From the NCBI RefSeq assembly GCF_013408795.1, contig NZ_JACCCC010000001.1:3224001-3288000 (forward strand): 64,000 nucleotides of DNA, given 5' to 3'. This DNA comes from Spinactinospora alkalitolerans (lineage in GTDB: Bacteria; Actinomycetota; Actinomycetes; Streptosporangiales; Streptosporangiaceae). This document shows, piece after piece, positions 52,172-60,445 of the stretch. The number at the start of each line of letters is the position of its first letter. The stretch's first letter is position 1. The position numbers and the translations under genes are program-made. The notes below the pieces were generated by a model. It was not told where the DNA came from and searched no databases. It saw only the letters and a list, made by a program, of their open reading frames with translations.

Positions 52172-52687
52172 CTACCGGTCGGCCTCCGGGGCCGGGATGA
52201 GCCGGCCACCGTCGTAGAACCGACCGCCGCTGTAGACCATGGGCGGCGCCGAACTGTACTCGGCCTCGACCACGCGTCCCATGAAGACGGTGTGCGTGTT
52301 CGTCTGCAGCCGCTCGCCGATCCGCGCGACCAGGCTCGCGGAGGTGCCTTCGATGATCGGGGTCTCGGCCGTCGCCGGCCGCCAGGCGACTCCGGAGAAC
52401 TTGTCACCGGACTTGGATGCGAAGCGCGCGACGATGTCGGCCTGGTCGGCCGCGAGGATGTTCACGCCGAAGTGTGTGGAGGCGAAGAGCGAGGGATAGG
52501 TCGAAGACGTCTTCTGCACGCAGACCAGGACCAGCGGAGGGTCGAGGGATACGCTGGAGAACGCGTTGACCGCCAGGCCCCGGGGACGGCCCTCGACGTT
52601 GGTGGTGACGATGGTGACGCCGGAGACGAAGGACCGATGGACCTGCTTGAGTGTCTCGATGTCGACGGCCTCAGACGTGAGGGGCAT
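52172..52687 (-). CDS. tgnA: Flavin reductase, reductase component of a two-component monooxygenase
   Basis: This 171-residue FMN-binding split-barrel reductase has FVSGVTIVTTNVEGRPRGLAVNAFSSVSLDPPLVLVCV, the GVNILAADQ segment, and MGRVVEAEYSSAPPMVYSGGRFY. It supplies reduced flavin to a partner oxygenase, here the LLM protein at 55629. The ATG at 52687 follows GGAGGAA. It is third after the BCCT transporter and SnoaL-like genes on the minus strand. The tgnA label rests on gene context and is tentative. Confidence 0.85.
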   Translation of the reverse strand: MPLTSEAVDIETLKQVHRSFVSGVTIVTTNVEGRPRGLAVNAFSSVSLDPPLVLVCVQKTSSTYPSLFASTHFGVNILAADQADIVARFASKSGDKFSGVAWRPATAETPIIEGTSASLVARIGERLQTNTHTVFMGRVVEAEYSSAPPMVYSGGRFYDGGRLIPAPEADR

Positions 52688-52715
52688 GGTTCCTCCATTC
52701 GCAGTGGTCGATTGA

Positions 52716-53147
52716 TCAGGCACCGGACTCGAGGCTGATGATGCCGAGAGCGGTGAGCAGGGCCCGAGGGTCCCAGGTGACGTGTTCGGCATGGATCAAT
52801 CCGGAGTCGAGGTGGGCGAACGTGGCTCCCGAGACGGCCACGGAACGACCCGTCGGCGGGACGCCGAGCATGGAGCCGCTGTGCGTTCCCGCGCTCTCCC
52901 AGCGAATGGCGATCCGGTCGCCCTCTCTCACCAGATCAACGATGGCTGTCGACAGGTCGGGGAAGGCGGCCCGACAGAGCGCGATGGACTCTTTGAAGGC
53001 TGCAAGGCCCTGGCCTTCGCGGTTGCTCGCCGTGTACCGCAGGTACTGCGGCGCCAGGATCGCATCGAGGGCGTCGACCTGGCCGGTGTTCCATGCGGCG
53101 TGCCAGGCGTCTCGGACCTCGTCCGCCGTCAGGAGGCCGGTGGTCAT
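52716..53147 (-). CDS. SnoaL/NTF2-like ester cyclase-type protein
   Basis: This 143-residue NTF2-fold protein reads EVRDAWHAAWNTGQVDALDAILAPQYLRYT..REGQGLAAFKESIALCRAAFPDLST and GDRIAIRWESAGTHSGSMLGVPPTGRSVAVSG, as in SnoaL-like cyclases. The activity is unknown; within this cluster it could rearrange or hydrolyse a ring-opened intermediate. Its start overlaps the BCCT stop by ATGA. It is not a part of the tgn set that I recall from Acinetobacter. Confidence 0.85.
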   Translation of the reverse strand: MTTGLLTADEVRDAWHAAWNTGQVDALDAILAPQYLRYTASNREGQGLAAFKESIALCRAAFPDLSTAIVDLVREGDRIAIRWESAGTHSGSMLGVPPTGRSVAVSGATFAHLDSGLIHAEHVTWDPRALLTALGIISLESGA

Positions 53148-54703
53148 GCTCTTTCACTCCTTTCCTCCGCCGGAAGAGCGGCGGGCGGGGTTTCCGTGGT
53201 GATCAGCGGGTCGGTCCGCAGGTCTCTCCAGAACGCGACCGCCACGCCGACGATGACGACGATGAAGGGGGCCGAGGAGACGATCACCGTCTGCTGCAGC
53301 GCCTGCAGGCCGCCGGAGAGCAGCAGGATGGTCGCCAGCGCGCCGGTCATGGCGCCCCAGAGCAGCAGAACCGGGATTCGGGGCTGCACCGAGCCCTTGG
53401 TGGTGAGCATGCCCAGTACATAGGTGTTGGCGTCCGCCCCGGAGATGAAGAAAAGCAGGGCGAGCAGGACCACGATGCCGGCGGTGAGGGCGGGCAGCGG
53501 GAATTCGGCGAGAGTCGCGAAGAAGGCGTTGTTGATGTCCTGGGCGGTCTTGCCGGCGATGTCCGTGGCGTGGTTGAGGTCGAGTTCGATGGCCGAGCCT
53601 CCGAAGACCGAGAACCAAGCGAAGAAGGCCAGGCTGGGCGCTCCCAGCACGACGCCGACGAACTGGCGGATCGTCCTGCCGCGGGAGATGCGCGCCAGGA
53701 ACACGCCGACGAAGGCGCCCCAGGAGATCCACCACGCCATCATGAAGAAGGTCCAGCTCTGCATCCAGCCGACGTCTCCGAAGGCCGGCCCGCGCAGGCT
53801 CATCAGGACGAAGTCGTTCACGTACCGGCCGAGCGACTCGAAGAACAGGCTGATCAGGAAGGCCGTGGGGCCCAGGGCCAGGACGAACAGCAGCAGGAGC
53901 GAGGCCAAGGAGAGGTTGGCTTCACTGGTGAAGCGGATACCCCGCTGTACCCCGGAGGCGGCGGACAGGCTGAACAGCGCCGTCACCACGATGATGACGA
54001 TGATCTGGGTGAGCGTTCCGGTCGGGGTGCCGATGAGCCGGTTGAGGCCGTTGTCGATCTGCATGGCGCCCAGCCCCAGCGACGTCGTGGTGCCGAACAG
54101 GGTCGCGAAGACCGCGAAGACGTCGATCGCCGAGCCGAGCGGGCCGGACGCCCGGCGGCCCAACAGCGGGGTGAACATGGCGCTGACCAGCCCTGGACGC
54201 TGCTTTCGGTACATCGAGTAGCCGAGGGCCAAGCCGAAGGTCGCAAAGATCGCCCATGCGTGCAGGCCCCAGTCGTAGAACGAGTACTGCAGGGCGAGCA
54301 CGGCCGCCTGCGGGGTCTGGGGCTCGGCGAGGCCGTGGGGCGGTTCGCTGAAGTGGGAGATCGGTTCGGCGACCCCGTAGGAGACCAGTCCGATCCCCAT
54401 GACGGCACACAGGATCATGGCGATCCACGTGTAGGTCTTGAACTCGGGCCGGTCCTCGTCCCGTCCGAGGCGGATGCGGCCGTAGCGGCTGCACGCCAGT
54501 GCGACCAGGCCGATCAGGAGCAGAAGCGGAAGGGTGAGATAGACCCACCCGAATCCGCCCGTGATCCGGTCGAGCGCGGCGCTCATCAGCGCGTTCTGGT
54601 TGTCCGGCGCGAGGACTCCCCACGCCACGAACAGCGCGGACACCCCGATCGACACCCAGAACACCGCGCCGAGTCCGTGTCGTTGCGGCGGCGCGCTCCT
54701 CAT
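53144..54703 (-). CDS. BCCT-family transporter for a betaine-type compound
   Basis: This 519-residue, 12-helix carrier of the betaine/carnitine/choline family has the signature segment SWTFFMMAWWISWGAFVGVFLARISRGR and VSYGVAEPISHF, with conserved Trp residues of the binding box. Such carriers import quaternary ammonium compounds. It is the first gene of the minus-strand operon, with promoter TTGACG-17-TAGCGT (54805-54777). Its presence beside a flavin monooxygenase system suggests an N-methylated heterocyclic betaine such as trigonelline. Confidence 0.93.
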   Translation of the reverse strand: MRSAPPQRHGLGAVFWVSIGVSALFVAWGVLAPDNQNALMSAALDRITGGFGWVYLTLPLLLLIGLVALACSRYGRIRLGRDEDRPEFKTYTWIAMILCAVMGIGLVSYGVAEPISHFSEPPHGLAEPQTPQAAVLALQYSFYDWGLHAWAIFATFGLALGYSMYRKQRPGLVSAMFTPLLGRRASGPLGSAIDVFAVFATLFGTTTSLGLGAMQIDNGLNRLIGTPTGTLTQIIVIIVVTALFSLSAASGVQRGIRFTSEANLSLASLLLLFVLALGPTAFLISLFFESLGRYVNDFVLMSLRGPAFGDVGWMQSWTFFMMAWWISWGAFVGVFLARISRGRTIRQFVGVVLGAPSLAFFAWFSVFGGSAIELDLNHATDIAGKTAQDINNAFFATLAEFPLPALTAGIVVLLALLFFISGADANTYVLGMLTTKGSVQPRIPVLLLWGAMTGALATILLLSGGLQALQQTVIVSSAPFIVVIVGVAVAFWRDLRTDPLITTETPPAALPAEERSERA

Positions 54704-54776
54704 CTCGATCCCCCTTGAGCGCGACAGGGGTCAGGGGGCTCAGTGATGGACGGCACAGTACGTTGCATGGCACATG

Positions 54777-54899
54777 ACGCTAAATTCTGCGTGTCGCTCC
54801 GTCAAGAGGGCAGGTTAATTTTCCATCTAACTCGATTTTCGGAGGTAGATCCGTAGTTCCGTCACCGCCTTGACGACCTCCACATCTCTCGCCTAGCTT
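54777..54899. promoter_or_regulatory. Divergent promoters of the BCCT and GntR-led operons
   Basis: On the minus strand TTGACG (54805-54800) and TAGCGT (54782-54777) are spaced by 17 bases. On the plus strand TTGACG (54870-54875) and TAGCTT (54894-54899) are spaced by 18 bases, with the GntR start only seven bases beyond, so that message is nearly leaderless. The bases between are rich in A and T and may hold the GntR operator. Confidence 0.65.
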
Positions 54900-54906
54900 C
54901 TGTGCC

Positions 54907-55629
54907 ATGCAAGAGATTTCGGACAGGTCGACGTCCGCTCCGGCCGACCGGCCCTCAGGAACGCGGGCTCGTGTCCTGGAGGACCTGCGCAACGCGATCA
55001 TCAGCGGCGCGCACCCGCCGGGCACCCCGCTCTCGGAGGGCGCGCTGGCCGAGGCCTACGGTGCGAGCCGCACCCCCGTCCGCGAGGCGCTGAAGCAGCT
55101 CCAGGTCGAAGGGCTCGTCGAGATCCGCGCCCGGGTCGGCACCTTCGTGCGGCAGCCCTCCCGGCGCGAGGTCGTGGAGCTGTTCCAGATCAAGGAGATG
55201 CTCGAAGGACTGGGGGCCCGCCTGCTCGCGCGCCGCGGGAGTGTTCCCGAGCTCGATCTGCTCCGGCACAACATCGCCGCATCCGAGGCCGCGGTGGCTT
55301 CGGGCGACGCCGACCGCTACGCACACCTGGTGCACGAGTTCCACGACCTCATCCTGCAGGGCGCCGACAACACCAGGCTGCTGGCGCACTACCGGCAGCT
55401 GATGAACCAGCTCGCCTACCACCGGCTCGTCATCAGCTCGCTGCGGCGCCCCGGGCGCCCCGGCGCCTCCCTCGGTGAGCACCGGACCGTGGTCGAGCGG
55501 ATCGCGGAGAAGGACGGTTTCGGCGCCGAGCTGGCCATGCGCGACCACGTCCGGGCCAGCGAGCGCGGGGTCATGGCCGACCCGGCGCCGGGCGGGCCCG
55601 GCGAGGACGACGAAAGAAAGGACACTTGA
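54907..55629 (+). CDS. tgnR: GntR-family (FCD/FadR subfamily) regulator
   Basis: This 240-residue regulator has a winged helix at ~20-85 (LRNAIISGAHPPGTPLSEGALAEAYGASRTPVREALKQLQVEGLV) and an FCD ligand-binding domain (~95-225) with helical repeats and metal-type His residues (HEFHDLI, GEHRTVVERI). It stands between the two divergent arms of the cluster and its stop overlaps the LLM start by TGATG. It probably represses both arms until the substrate or its product binds. The symbol is by context. Confidence 0.9.
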   Translation: MQEISDRSTSAPADRPSGTRARVLEDLRNAIISGAHPPGTPLSEGALAEAYGASRTPVREALKQLQVEGLVEIRARVGTFVRQPSRREVVELFQIKEMLEGLGARLLARRGSVPELDLLRHNIAASEAAVASGDADRYAHLVHEFHDLILQGADNTRLLAHYRQLMNQLAYHRLVISSLRRPGRPGASLGEHRTVVERIAEKDGFGAELAMRDHVRASERGVMADPAPGGPGEDDERKDT

Positions 55630-56765
55630 TGCGATTCTCCATCTTCCACGCACTGGGCGCCCCCGGCCGGCTGGGCGAGTACGCCGCGGTCATGGACGAG
55701 GCCCGGGAGTTCGCCTGCGCCGCGGATGCGGCCGGCTACTGGTCGGTGTGGTACACCGAGCACCACTTCGGCCACGAGGGGTACGAGATCACCCCCAACC
55801 CCGTGCTCATGGGCGCCGACATCGCCGCGCGCACCCGGAACATCCGCATCGGGCAGGCCGCCGCGATCTCCACCTTCTGGCACCCGTTGCGGCTGGCCGA
55901 GGACATCGCACTACTGGACCAGCTCTCCGGGGGCCGCGTCGAGGTCGGCGTCGGCCGGGGCCTGTACGGGCGCGAGGCGCTGAACCTGAACAGCGCCGCC
56001 GACCCGCGCGACCAGGAGCAGAACCGGGCTCTGTTCGACGAGGGCCTGGAGATCATGACCAAGGCGTGGAAGGGCGACTTCTTCGACCACAAGGGTCGGT
56101 TCTATGAGTTTCCCGCGCCGGGCGTGAAGTGGGAGCACCCCCTGTCTCCTCCGAGCGAGGAGTTCATGGCCGATGGCGAGATCAGCCGCCTCGCCGTGGT
56201 CCCCCGCACCCTGCAGCGCCCCCACCCGCCGCTGTGGCAGGTCATCGACAGTCCCCGGTCGATCGCCTCAGCGGCCGAAAGCGGCATCCAGGGACTCTTC
56301 TGGCTGCCGCCGGTCTCGGCCCTCAAGAGCCGGTTCGAGCTGTACCGCGACCGGGCGAGCGAGGCCGCGGGCCGAGAGTTCGCGCTGGGTGAGGGCATCG
56401 GCCTGGTCCGCGACGTCTACGTCGCCGACACCATGGAGCAGGCACGCCGCGATTTCGAGGAATCGCTGCTGACCACCTACAAGTGGGTGACTCACTGGCG
56501 AGGGCTGAGCAACCTGATGGAGGAGGGGGAGGAACCGACCCCCGACCACCGGCTGTCCTTCGACTTCCTGCACCCGCGCAACCTGCTGGTGGGAACCCCC
56601 GAATACGTCGCCGAGAAGATCCACGAGCTGCGCACCGAACTGAATCTCGAGCATCTCCTGCTGTGGACCACCCACCCCGGCCTGGAACACGCCAAGGCGA
56701 TGCGCAGCCTGGAGCTGTTCACCGAGAAGGTCATGCCCCGCTTCGCCAACGGCGGGGAGGGGTGA
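55629..56765 (+). CDS. tgnB: LLM-class flavin monooxygenase, trigonelline oxygenase-like
   Basis: This 378-residue bacterial-luciferase-type monooxygenase has SVWYTEHHFGHEGYEITPNPVLMGADIAARTRNIRIGQA, ISTFWHPLRLAEDIALLDQLSGGRVEVGVGRG and LWQVIDSPRSIASAAE. It needs reduced flavin from a partner reductase, present at 52172. In the tgn system of Acinetobacter baylyi, such an oxygenase opens the pyridine ring of trigonelline. Orthology is inferred from context. It is coupled to tgnR and to the AA_synth gene after it. Confidence 0.85.
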   Translation: MRFSIFHALGAPGRLGEYAAVMDEAREFACAADAAGYWSVWYTEHHFGHEGYEITPNPVLMGADIAARTRNIRIGQAAAISTFWHPLRLAEDIALLDQLSGGRVEVGVGRGLYGREALNLNSAADPRDQEQNRALFDEGLEIMTKAWKGDFFDHKGRFYEFPAPGVKWEHPLSPPSEEFMADGEISRLAVVPRTLQRPHPPLWQVIDSPRSIASAAESGIQGLFWLPPVSALKSRFELYRDRASEAAGREFALGEGIGLVRDVYVADTMEQARRDFEESLLTTYKWVTHWRGLSNLMEEGEEPTPDHRLSFDFLHPRNLLVGTPEYVAEKIHELRTELNLEHLLLWTTHPGLEHAKAMRSLELFTEKVMPRFANGGEG

Positions 56766-57361
56766 AGGTGCCCCGGATCCGCAAGATCGTCACCCTCACC
56801 GATGAGCTGCTGAGTGAACCGGGTGGGCCGTCGATCACGCCCACGCGTAGAGTCGCGGCGGCGGCCGTTCTCACCAACCCGTGGGCCGGACTGCCCGTCG
56901 GGGCCGATCTGGGAACGGACTCCGCCGAGGCGGCGGCCCGGCTGGCGGTGTGCCTCACGGAACGGCTCCTCGCCCCCCTCGGAGGCCCGACCGGTCTCCA
57001 GGCTTTCGGCAAAGGCGCCGTCGTCGGAGTCGACGGAGAGATCGAGCACGGGGCCGCTCTCATCCACACCCCCTATTTCGGGAACCTGTTCCGCGAACTG
57101 GTGCAGGGGACGTCGATCATCGCCTTCGCCGACGAACGATCCGCCCCGGGCGCCCCGCTGACCGTGCCCATGTGGCACAAGACCGAGGCCGCCACCCGAT
57201 CGCACTACCAGACGGTGCAGGTGAAGATCGCTGACGCACCGCGCCCGGACGAACTGATCATCATCGCCGCGGGAGCGGCCGGCCCTCGGCCGCACCCGCG
57301 GATCGGAGACCGCACCACCGATGCGCGCATCGGCCTGAAAGACATGGAGCACGCACTGTGA
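56762..57361 (+). CDS. AA_synth (PF06684-type) protein, first copy
   Basis: This 199-residue protein of the so-called amino acid synthesis family shows ITPTRRVAAAAVLTNPWAG and AFGKGAVVGVDGEIEHGAALIHTPYFGNLFR. It is paralogous to the next gene, and the two overlap by GTGA. The name of the family is historic; members occur in catabolic clusters and their activity is not established. The GTG start at 56762 overlaps the LLM stop. The paired, coupled genes suggest a heteromeric complex. Confidence 0.85.
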   Translation: MKVPRIRKIVTLTDELLSEPGGPSITPTRRVAAAAVLTNPWAGLPVGADLGTDSAEAAARLAVCLTERLLAPLGGPTGLQAFGKGAVVGVDGEIEHGAALIHTPYFGNLFRELVQGTSIIAFADERSAPGAPLTVPMWHKTEAATRSHYQTVQVKIADAPRPDELIIIAAGAAGPRPHPRIGDRTTDARIGLKDMEHAL

Positions 57362-57909
57362 ACGTCCGCAGGATCACGACGACCGTCGAGGAACTGCTCA
57401 TCGAGGGAGGGCGCGAGGTCACACCGCATGCCGAGGTGGCCGTGGTCCTCGCCGTCATCGACAACCCCTGGGCCGGACAGGGATTCGTCGAGGACCTCGG
57501 ACCCCGAATCGAAGAGGTCGCCCCCCGCCTGGGCGCCCTGCTCGCGCCGCGCGTGCTCGAGGCGCTCGGCAAGCCCGCCGAAGCCTACGGCAAAGCCGCC
57601 ATCGTCGGACTCGACGGAGAGATCGAGCACGGCTCCGGCCTGATCCACACCCTGAAGTTCGGCGACCACTTCCGCAACGCCGCCAAGGCGACCACGCTGC
57701 TGCCCGCAGTGGAGAAGCGCGCCCCTGCGGGCACGGTCTTCGACATTCCGCTCAAGCACATCACCGACGCCACCACCCGGTCCCACCACCAGACGGTGGA
57801 GGCGCGCGTTCCCGATGCGCCCCGCCCCGACGAGATCGTCATCGGCCTTGCCGCAGCCGCGCAGGGACGGCCGCACGCTCGTCTCGCGCCGCTGTCCGCC
57901 GACCGTTGA
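57358..57909 (+). CDS. AA_synth (PF06684-type) protein, second copy
   Basis: This 183-residue paralogue of the preceding gene has the same blocks, including NPWAGQG, AYGKAAIVGLDGEIEHGSGLIHTLKFGDHFRNAAKAT, PLKHITDATTRSHHQTVE and PRPDEIVIGLAAA. Conserved His/Asp/Glu residues occur in GEIEHG and SHHQT. Its start codon is GTG and its stop overlaps the next start (TTGA). A role in processing a ring-fission intermediate, possibly as an isomerase or hydrolase, is inference. Confidence 0.85.
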   Translation: MNVRRITTTVEELLIEGGREVTPHAEVAVVLAVIDNPWAGQGFVEDLGPRIEEVAPRLGALLAPRVLEALGKPAEAYGKAAIVGLDGEIEHGSGLIHTLKFGDHFRNAAKATTLLPAVEKRAPAGTVFDIPLKHITDATTRSHHQTVEARVPDAPRPDEIVIGLAAAAQGRPHARLAPLSADR

Positions 57910-58691
57910 TCAGCGCACAGATCACCGGCGAGGGCAGTGATCTGGTGCTCCTGCACGGTGTCGGGCTGGACCGCAGCATGTGGGACCGCTGCCTGCCCGA
58001 CCTGGCCGAGCTGCACCGCGTCCGCGCGCTCGACCTCCCCGGGCACGGGCGCTCCGGGGAGGTTCCTGAGGGGGTCACCGCCGGTGACATCGCAGACGCC
58101 GTGCAGCAGGAGCTGCCGGAACCGGTGCACCTCGTCGGGTTCTCGCTGGGCGCGCTGATCGCTCAGGAGCTCGCCCTGCGCGCTCCGAGCCTGGTCCGCT
58201 CGCTCACTCTCGTCAGCTCGGTCGCCGCGCGCACGCAAAAGGAACGCGGCGATGTCCTCGGTCGCCTCGAACTCGCTGCGACCGATTTCGAGGCGACCGT
58301 GGAGGCGGCGGTACTGCGGTGGTTCGACGAGTCGTGGCGGCGAAGGGAGCCGGCGCTCGCCCAGCGGACGCGGTCGACCCTGCTGGCCAACGACCGCGAG
58401 CAGTATCTGCGCTGCTACCGCGTCTTCGCCACGGCGGACGCGTCCTTGTGGCCCCGGTTGGGTGCGATCACCGCACCCACGCTCGCGGTCACCGGCGCAC
58501 AGGATCCGGGATCCACGCCGCGAATGGCCCGCGACCTGGCCGCCGCCATCCCCGGCGCCCGCAGCGCCGTGGTGCCCGAGACGCGCCACCTCCTGCCGTT
58601 GGAACGTCCCGATGACCTTGTCCGCTTGATTCTCGACCACGTAGGGAGCGTCGACCGTGAGCACCTCGACACCGGTACCGACACGGCATGA
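57906..58691 (+). CDS. tgnD: Alpha/beta-hydrolase, TgnD-like
   Basis: This 261-residue serine hydrolase has LVLLHGVGLDRSMWD for the oxyanion hole, the nucleophile at about Ser80 in GFSLGAL, and a late His in TRHLLPLERPD. In the trigonelline pathway an enzyme of this fold hydrolyses N-methylformamidomethylene-succinate to succinate semialdehyde, formate, methylamine and CO2. The start is TTG at 57906, overlapping the AA_synth stop; no better start is nearby. It overlaps the dehydrogenase gene by 35 bases. Confidence 0.82.
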   Translation: MISAQITGEGSDLVLLHGVGLDRSMWDRCLPDLAELHRVRALDLPGHGRSGEVPEGVTAGDIADAVQQELPEPVHLVGFSLGALIAQELALRAPSLVRSLTLVSSVAARTQKERGDVLGRLELAATDFEATVEAAVLRWFDESWRRREPALAQRTRSTLLANDREQYLRCYRVFATADASLWPRLGAITAPTLAVTGAQDPGSTPRMARDLAAAIPGARSAVVPETRHLLPLERPDDLVRLILDHVGSVDREHLDTGTDTA

Positions 58692-60156
58692 GCACTACAT
58701 CGGCGGATGCTGGACTCCGCCCGCCGAAGGAGGGTACTTCCCCAGCATCGACCCCTCTTCCGGAGCGGTGCACTACGAGGCGGCCGAAGGAACGAAGACC
58801 GATGTCGAGCGGGCCGTCGCGGCGGCGCAGGCGGCGTTCAGGGACCCCGCATGGCGTGACTTGAGCCAGACCCGCCGCGGCGCGCTGCTGCGACGCATGG
58901 GTGATCTGATCGGCGAGAACGCCGAACGCCTCGCGTTGGAGGAGAGCCGTGACAACGGCAAGCTTCTGCGGGAGATGCGCGCCCAGCTCGCCGGGCTGCC
59001 GGAGTACTTCTACTATTACGCCGGATTGGCCGACAAGATCCACGGCCAGGTGATCCCGGCGGCGCAGCCCAGCCTGCTCAACTACACGGTCCGCGAGCCG
59101 GTCGGTGTGGTCGGGGCGATCACGCCCTGGAACTCGCCGCTCCTTCTCACCGCCACGAAGCTCGCTCCCGCGCTGGCCGCGGGCAACACCATCGTCGTCA
59201 AGCCCTCCGAGCACACCTCCGCCTCCCTCCTGACGCTGGCTCCCCTGTTCGAGCAGGCCGGGTTTCCTCCGGGGGTCGTCAACGTCGTGACCGGCGACGG
59301 GGCAAAGGCGGGCGCCGCCCTGGTCGAACACCCCGACGTGGCGAAGGTGAGCTTCACCGGAAGCAGCGCCACCGGCGCCGCGATCGCTCAGACCTGCGGG
59401 AGCCGGCTGGTTCGGGCGACTCTCGAACTGGGCGGCAAGTCGCCCAACATCGTCTTCGCCGATGCCGACCTCGCCAGTGCCGCCATGGGAATCGTCGCCG
59501 GCATCTTCGCGGCGGCCGGACAGACCTGCGTCGCCGGCAGCCGTGTCTTCGTGCAGCGCGAGGTCTACGACGAGGTCGTCTCCAAGGTGCGCGATCGGGC
59601 GGCGGCGATCCGCGTCGGCGACCCCCTTGACGCCGCCACCGAACTCGGCCCGCTCGCGACGGCGGACCAGCGCGACAAGGTCGAGGAATACGTGCGCATC
59701 GGCGTCGAGGAAGGTGCGACGCTCCTTTACGGCGGCAAGCGGCCGCAAGTCCAAGGGGACGGGTTCTACTTCGAGCCGACGATCTTCGTCGACACCGCCA
59801 ACGACGCCCGGATCTGCCGGGAGGAGATCTTCGGCCCCGTCGTCGTGATCATGCCCTTCGACTCCGAAGAGGAGGTCACGGCCTTGGCGAACGCCACCGA
59901 GTACGGTCTGGCCGCAGGCGTGTGGACGCGGGACCTCAACCGCGCCCACCGTATGGCCGCCAACCTCGAGGCGGGAACGGTGTGGATCAACACCTACCGT
60001 TCCATGTCGCCGATGTCGCCGCGCGAGGGCTTCGGAAGCAGCGGTCTCGGGGTCGAGCACGGGACCGAGGTGGTGAAGGAGTACACCCGCATCAAGAGCG
60101 TGTGGGTCAACACGAGCGAGGAACCCACGGGTGATCCGTTCGTACTGCGATCCTGA
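58657..60156 (+). CDS. tgnC: Aldehyde dehydrogenase, TgnC-like
   Basis: This 499-residue NAD-dependent aldehyde dehydrogenase has ITPWNSPLLLTATKLAPALAAGNTIVVKPSE, FTGSSATG, ELGGKSPN with the general-base Glu, and the catalytic Cys near residue 291 in GQTCVAGS. In the tgn scheme an ALDH of this kind oxidises the lactol/lactone product to MFMS. The GTG start at 58657 follows AGGGAG and lies within the end of tgnD. It is the last gene of the operon. It could equally be the succinate-semialdehyde dehydrogenase. Confidence 0.85.
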   Translation: MSTSTPVPTRHEHYIGGCWTPPAEGGYFPSIDPSSGAVHYEAAEGTKTDVERAVAAAQAAFRDPAWRDLSQTRRGALLRRMGDLIGENAERLALEESRDNGKLLREMRAQLAGLPEYFYYYAGLADKIHGQVIPAAQPSLLNYTVREPVGVVGAITPWNSPLLLTATKLAPALAAGNTIVVKPSEHTSASLLTLAPLFEQAGFPPGVVNVVTGDGAKAGAALVEHPDVAKVSFTGSSATGAAIAQTCGSRLVRATLELGGKSPNIVFADADLASAAMGIVAGIFAAAGQTCVAGSRVFVQREVYDEVVSKVRDRAAAIRVGDPLDAATELGPLATADQRDKVEEYVRIGVEEGATLLYGGKRPQVQGDGFYFEPTIFVDTANDARICREEIFGPVVVIMPFDSEEEVTALANATEYGLAAGVWTRDLNRAHRMAANLEAGTVWINTYRSMSPMSPREGFGSSGLGVEHGTEVVKEYTRIKSVWVNTSEEPTGDPFVLRS

Positions 60157-60175
60157 TCCTCCTGCCTCTTCGGCG

Positions 60176-60290
60176 GGTGCGGCCCTTGATCTGCGCCTGC
60201 GCCCGCCGGTGGGGCCGCCCCCCATCGCCGACCGGCTCGACATGGCCGCCTCCACCGTGCACCGCGTCCTGGCCCGCTATCGCTTCCGGG
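60176..60290 (+). pseudogene. IS481-type transposase fragment
   Basis: One frame reads ALDLRLRPPVGPPPIADRLDMAASTVHRVLARYRF, the helix-turn-helix part of IS481-like transposases (G-P-x-x-I-A...S-T-V-x-x-V-L). No DDE catalytic part and no terminal repeats are seen; the frame dissolves into Arg-rich text. The 290 bases between ALDH and CaiB genes hold nothing else that I can assign. It marks an old insertion event beside the tgn-like cluster. Confidence 0.45.
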
Positions 60291-60445
60291 CTTCCCGCTC
60301 GCGGCAGCGTCGGCGGCTCGGCCGCGGCGCCGGCCGCCGGGCTCGGGCGACTCGGCACCGGCAACGACCTCGGCGGCGGCCTGCGCACCCCGGCCGGGCA
60401 CCGCGAATGGGGCGCTCTGCCCTCCACCGTCCGGAGTGCCCGTTC

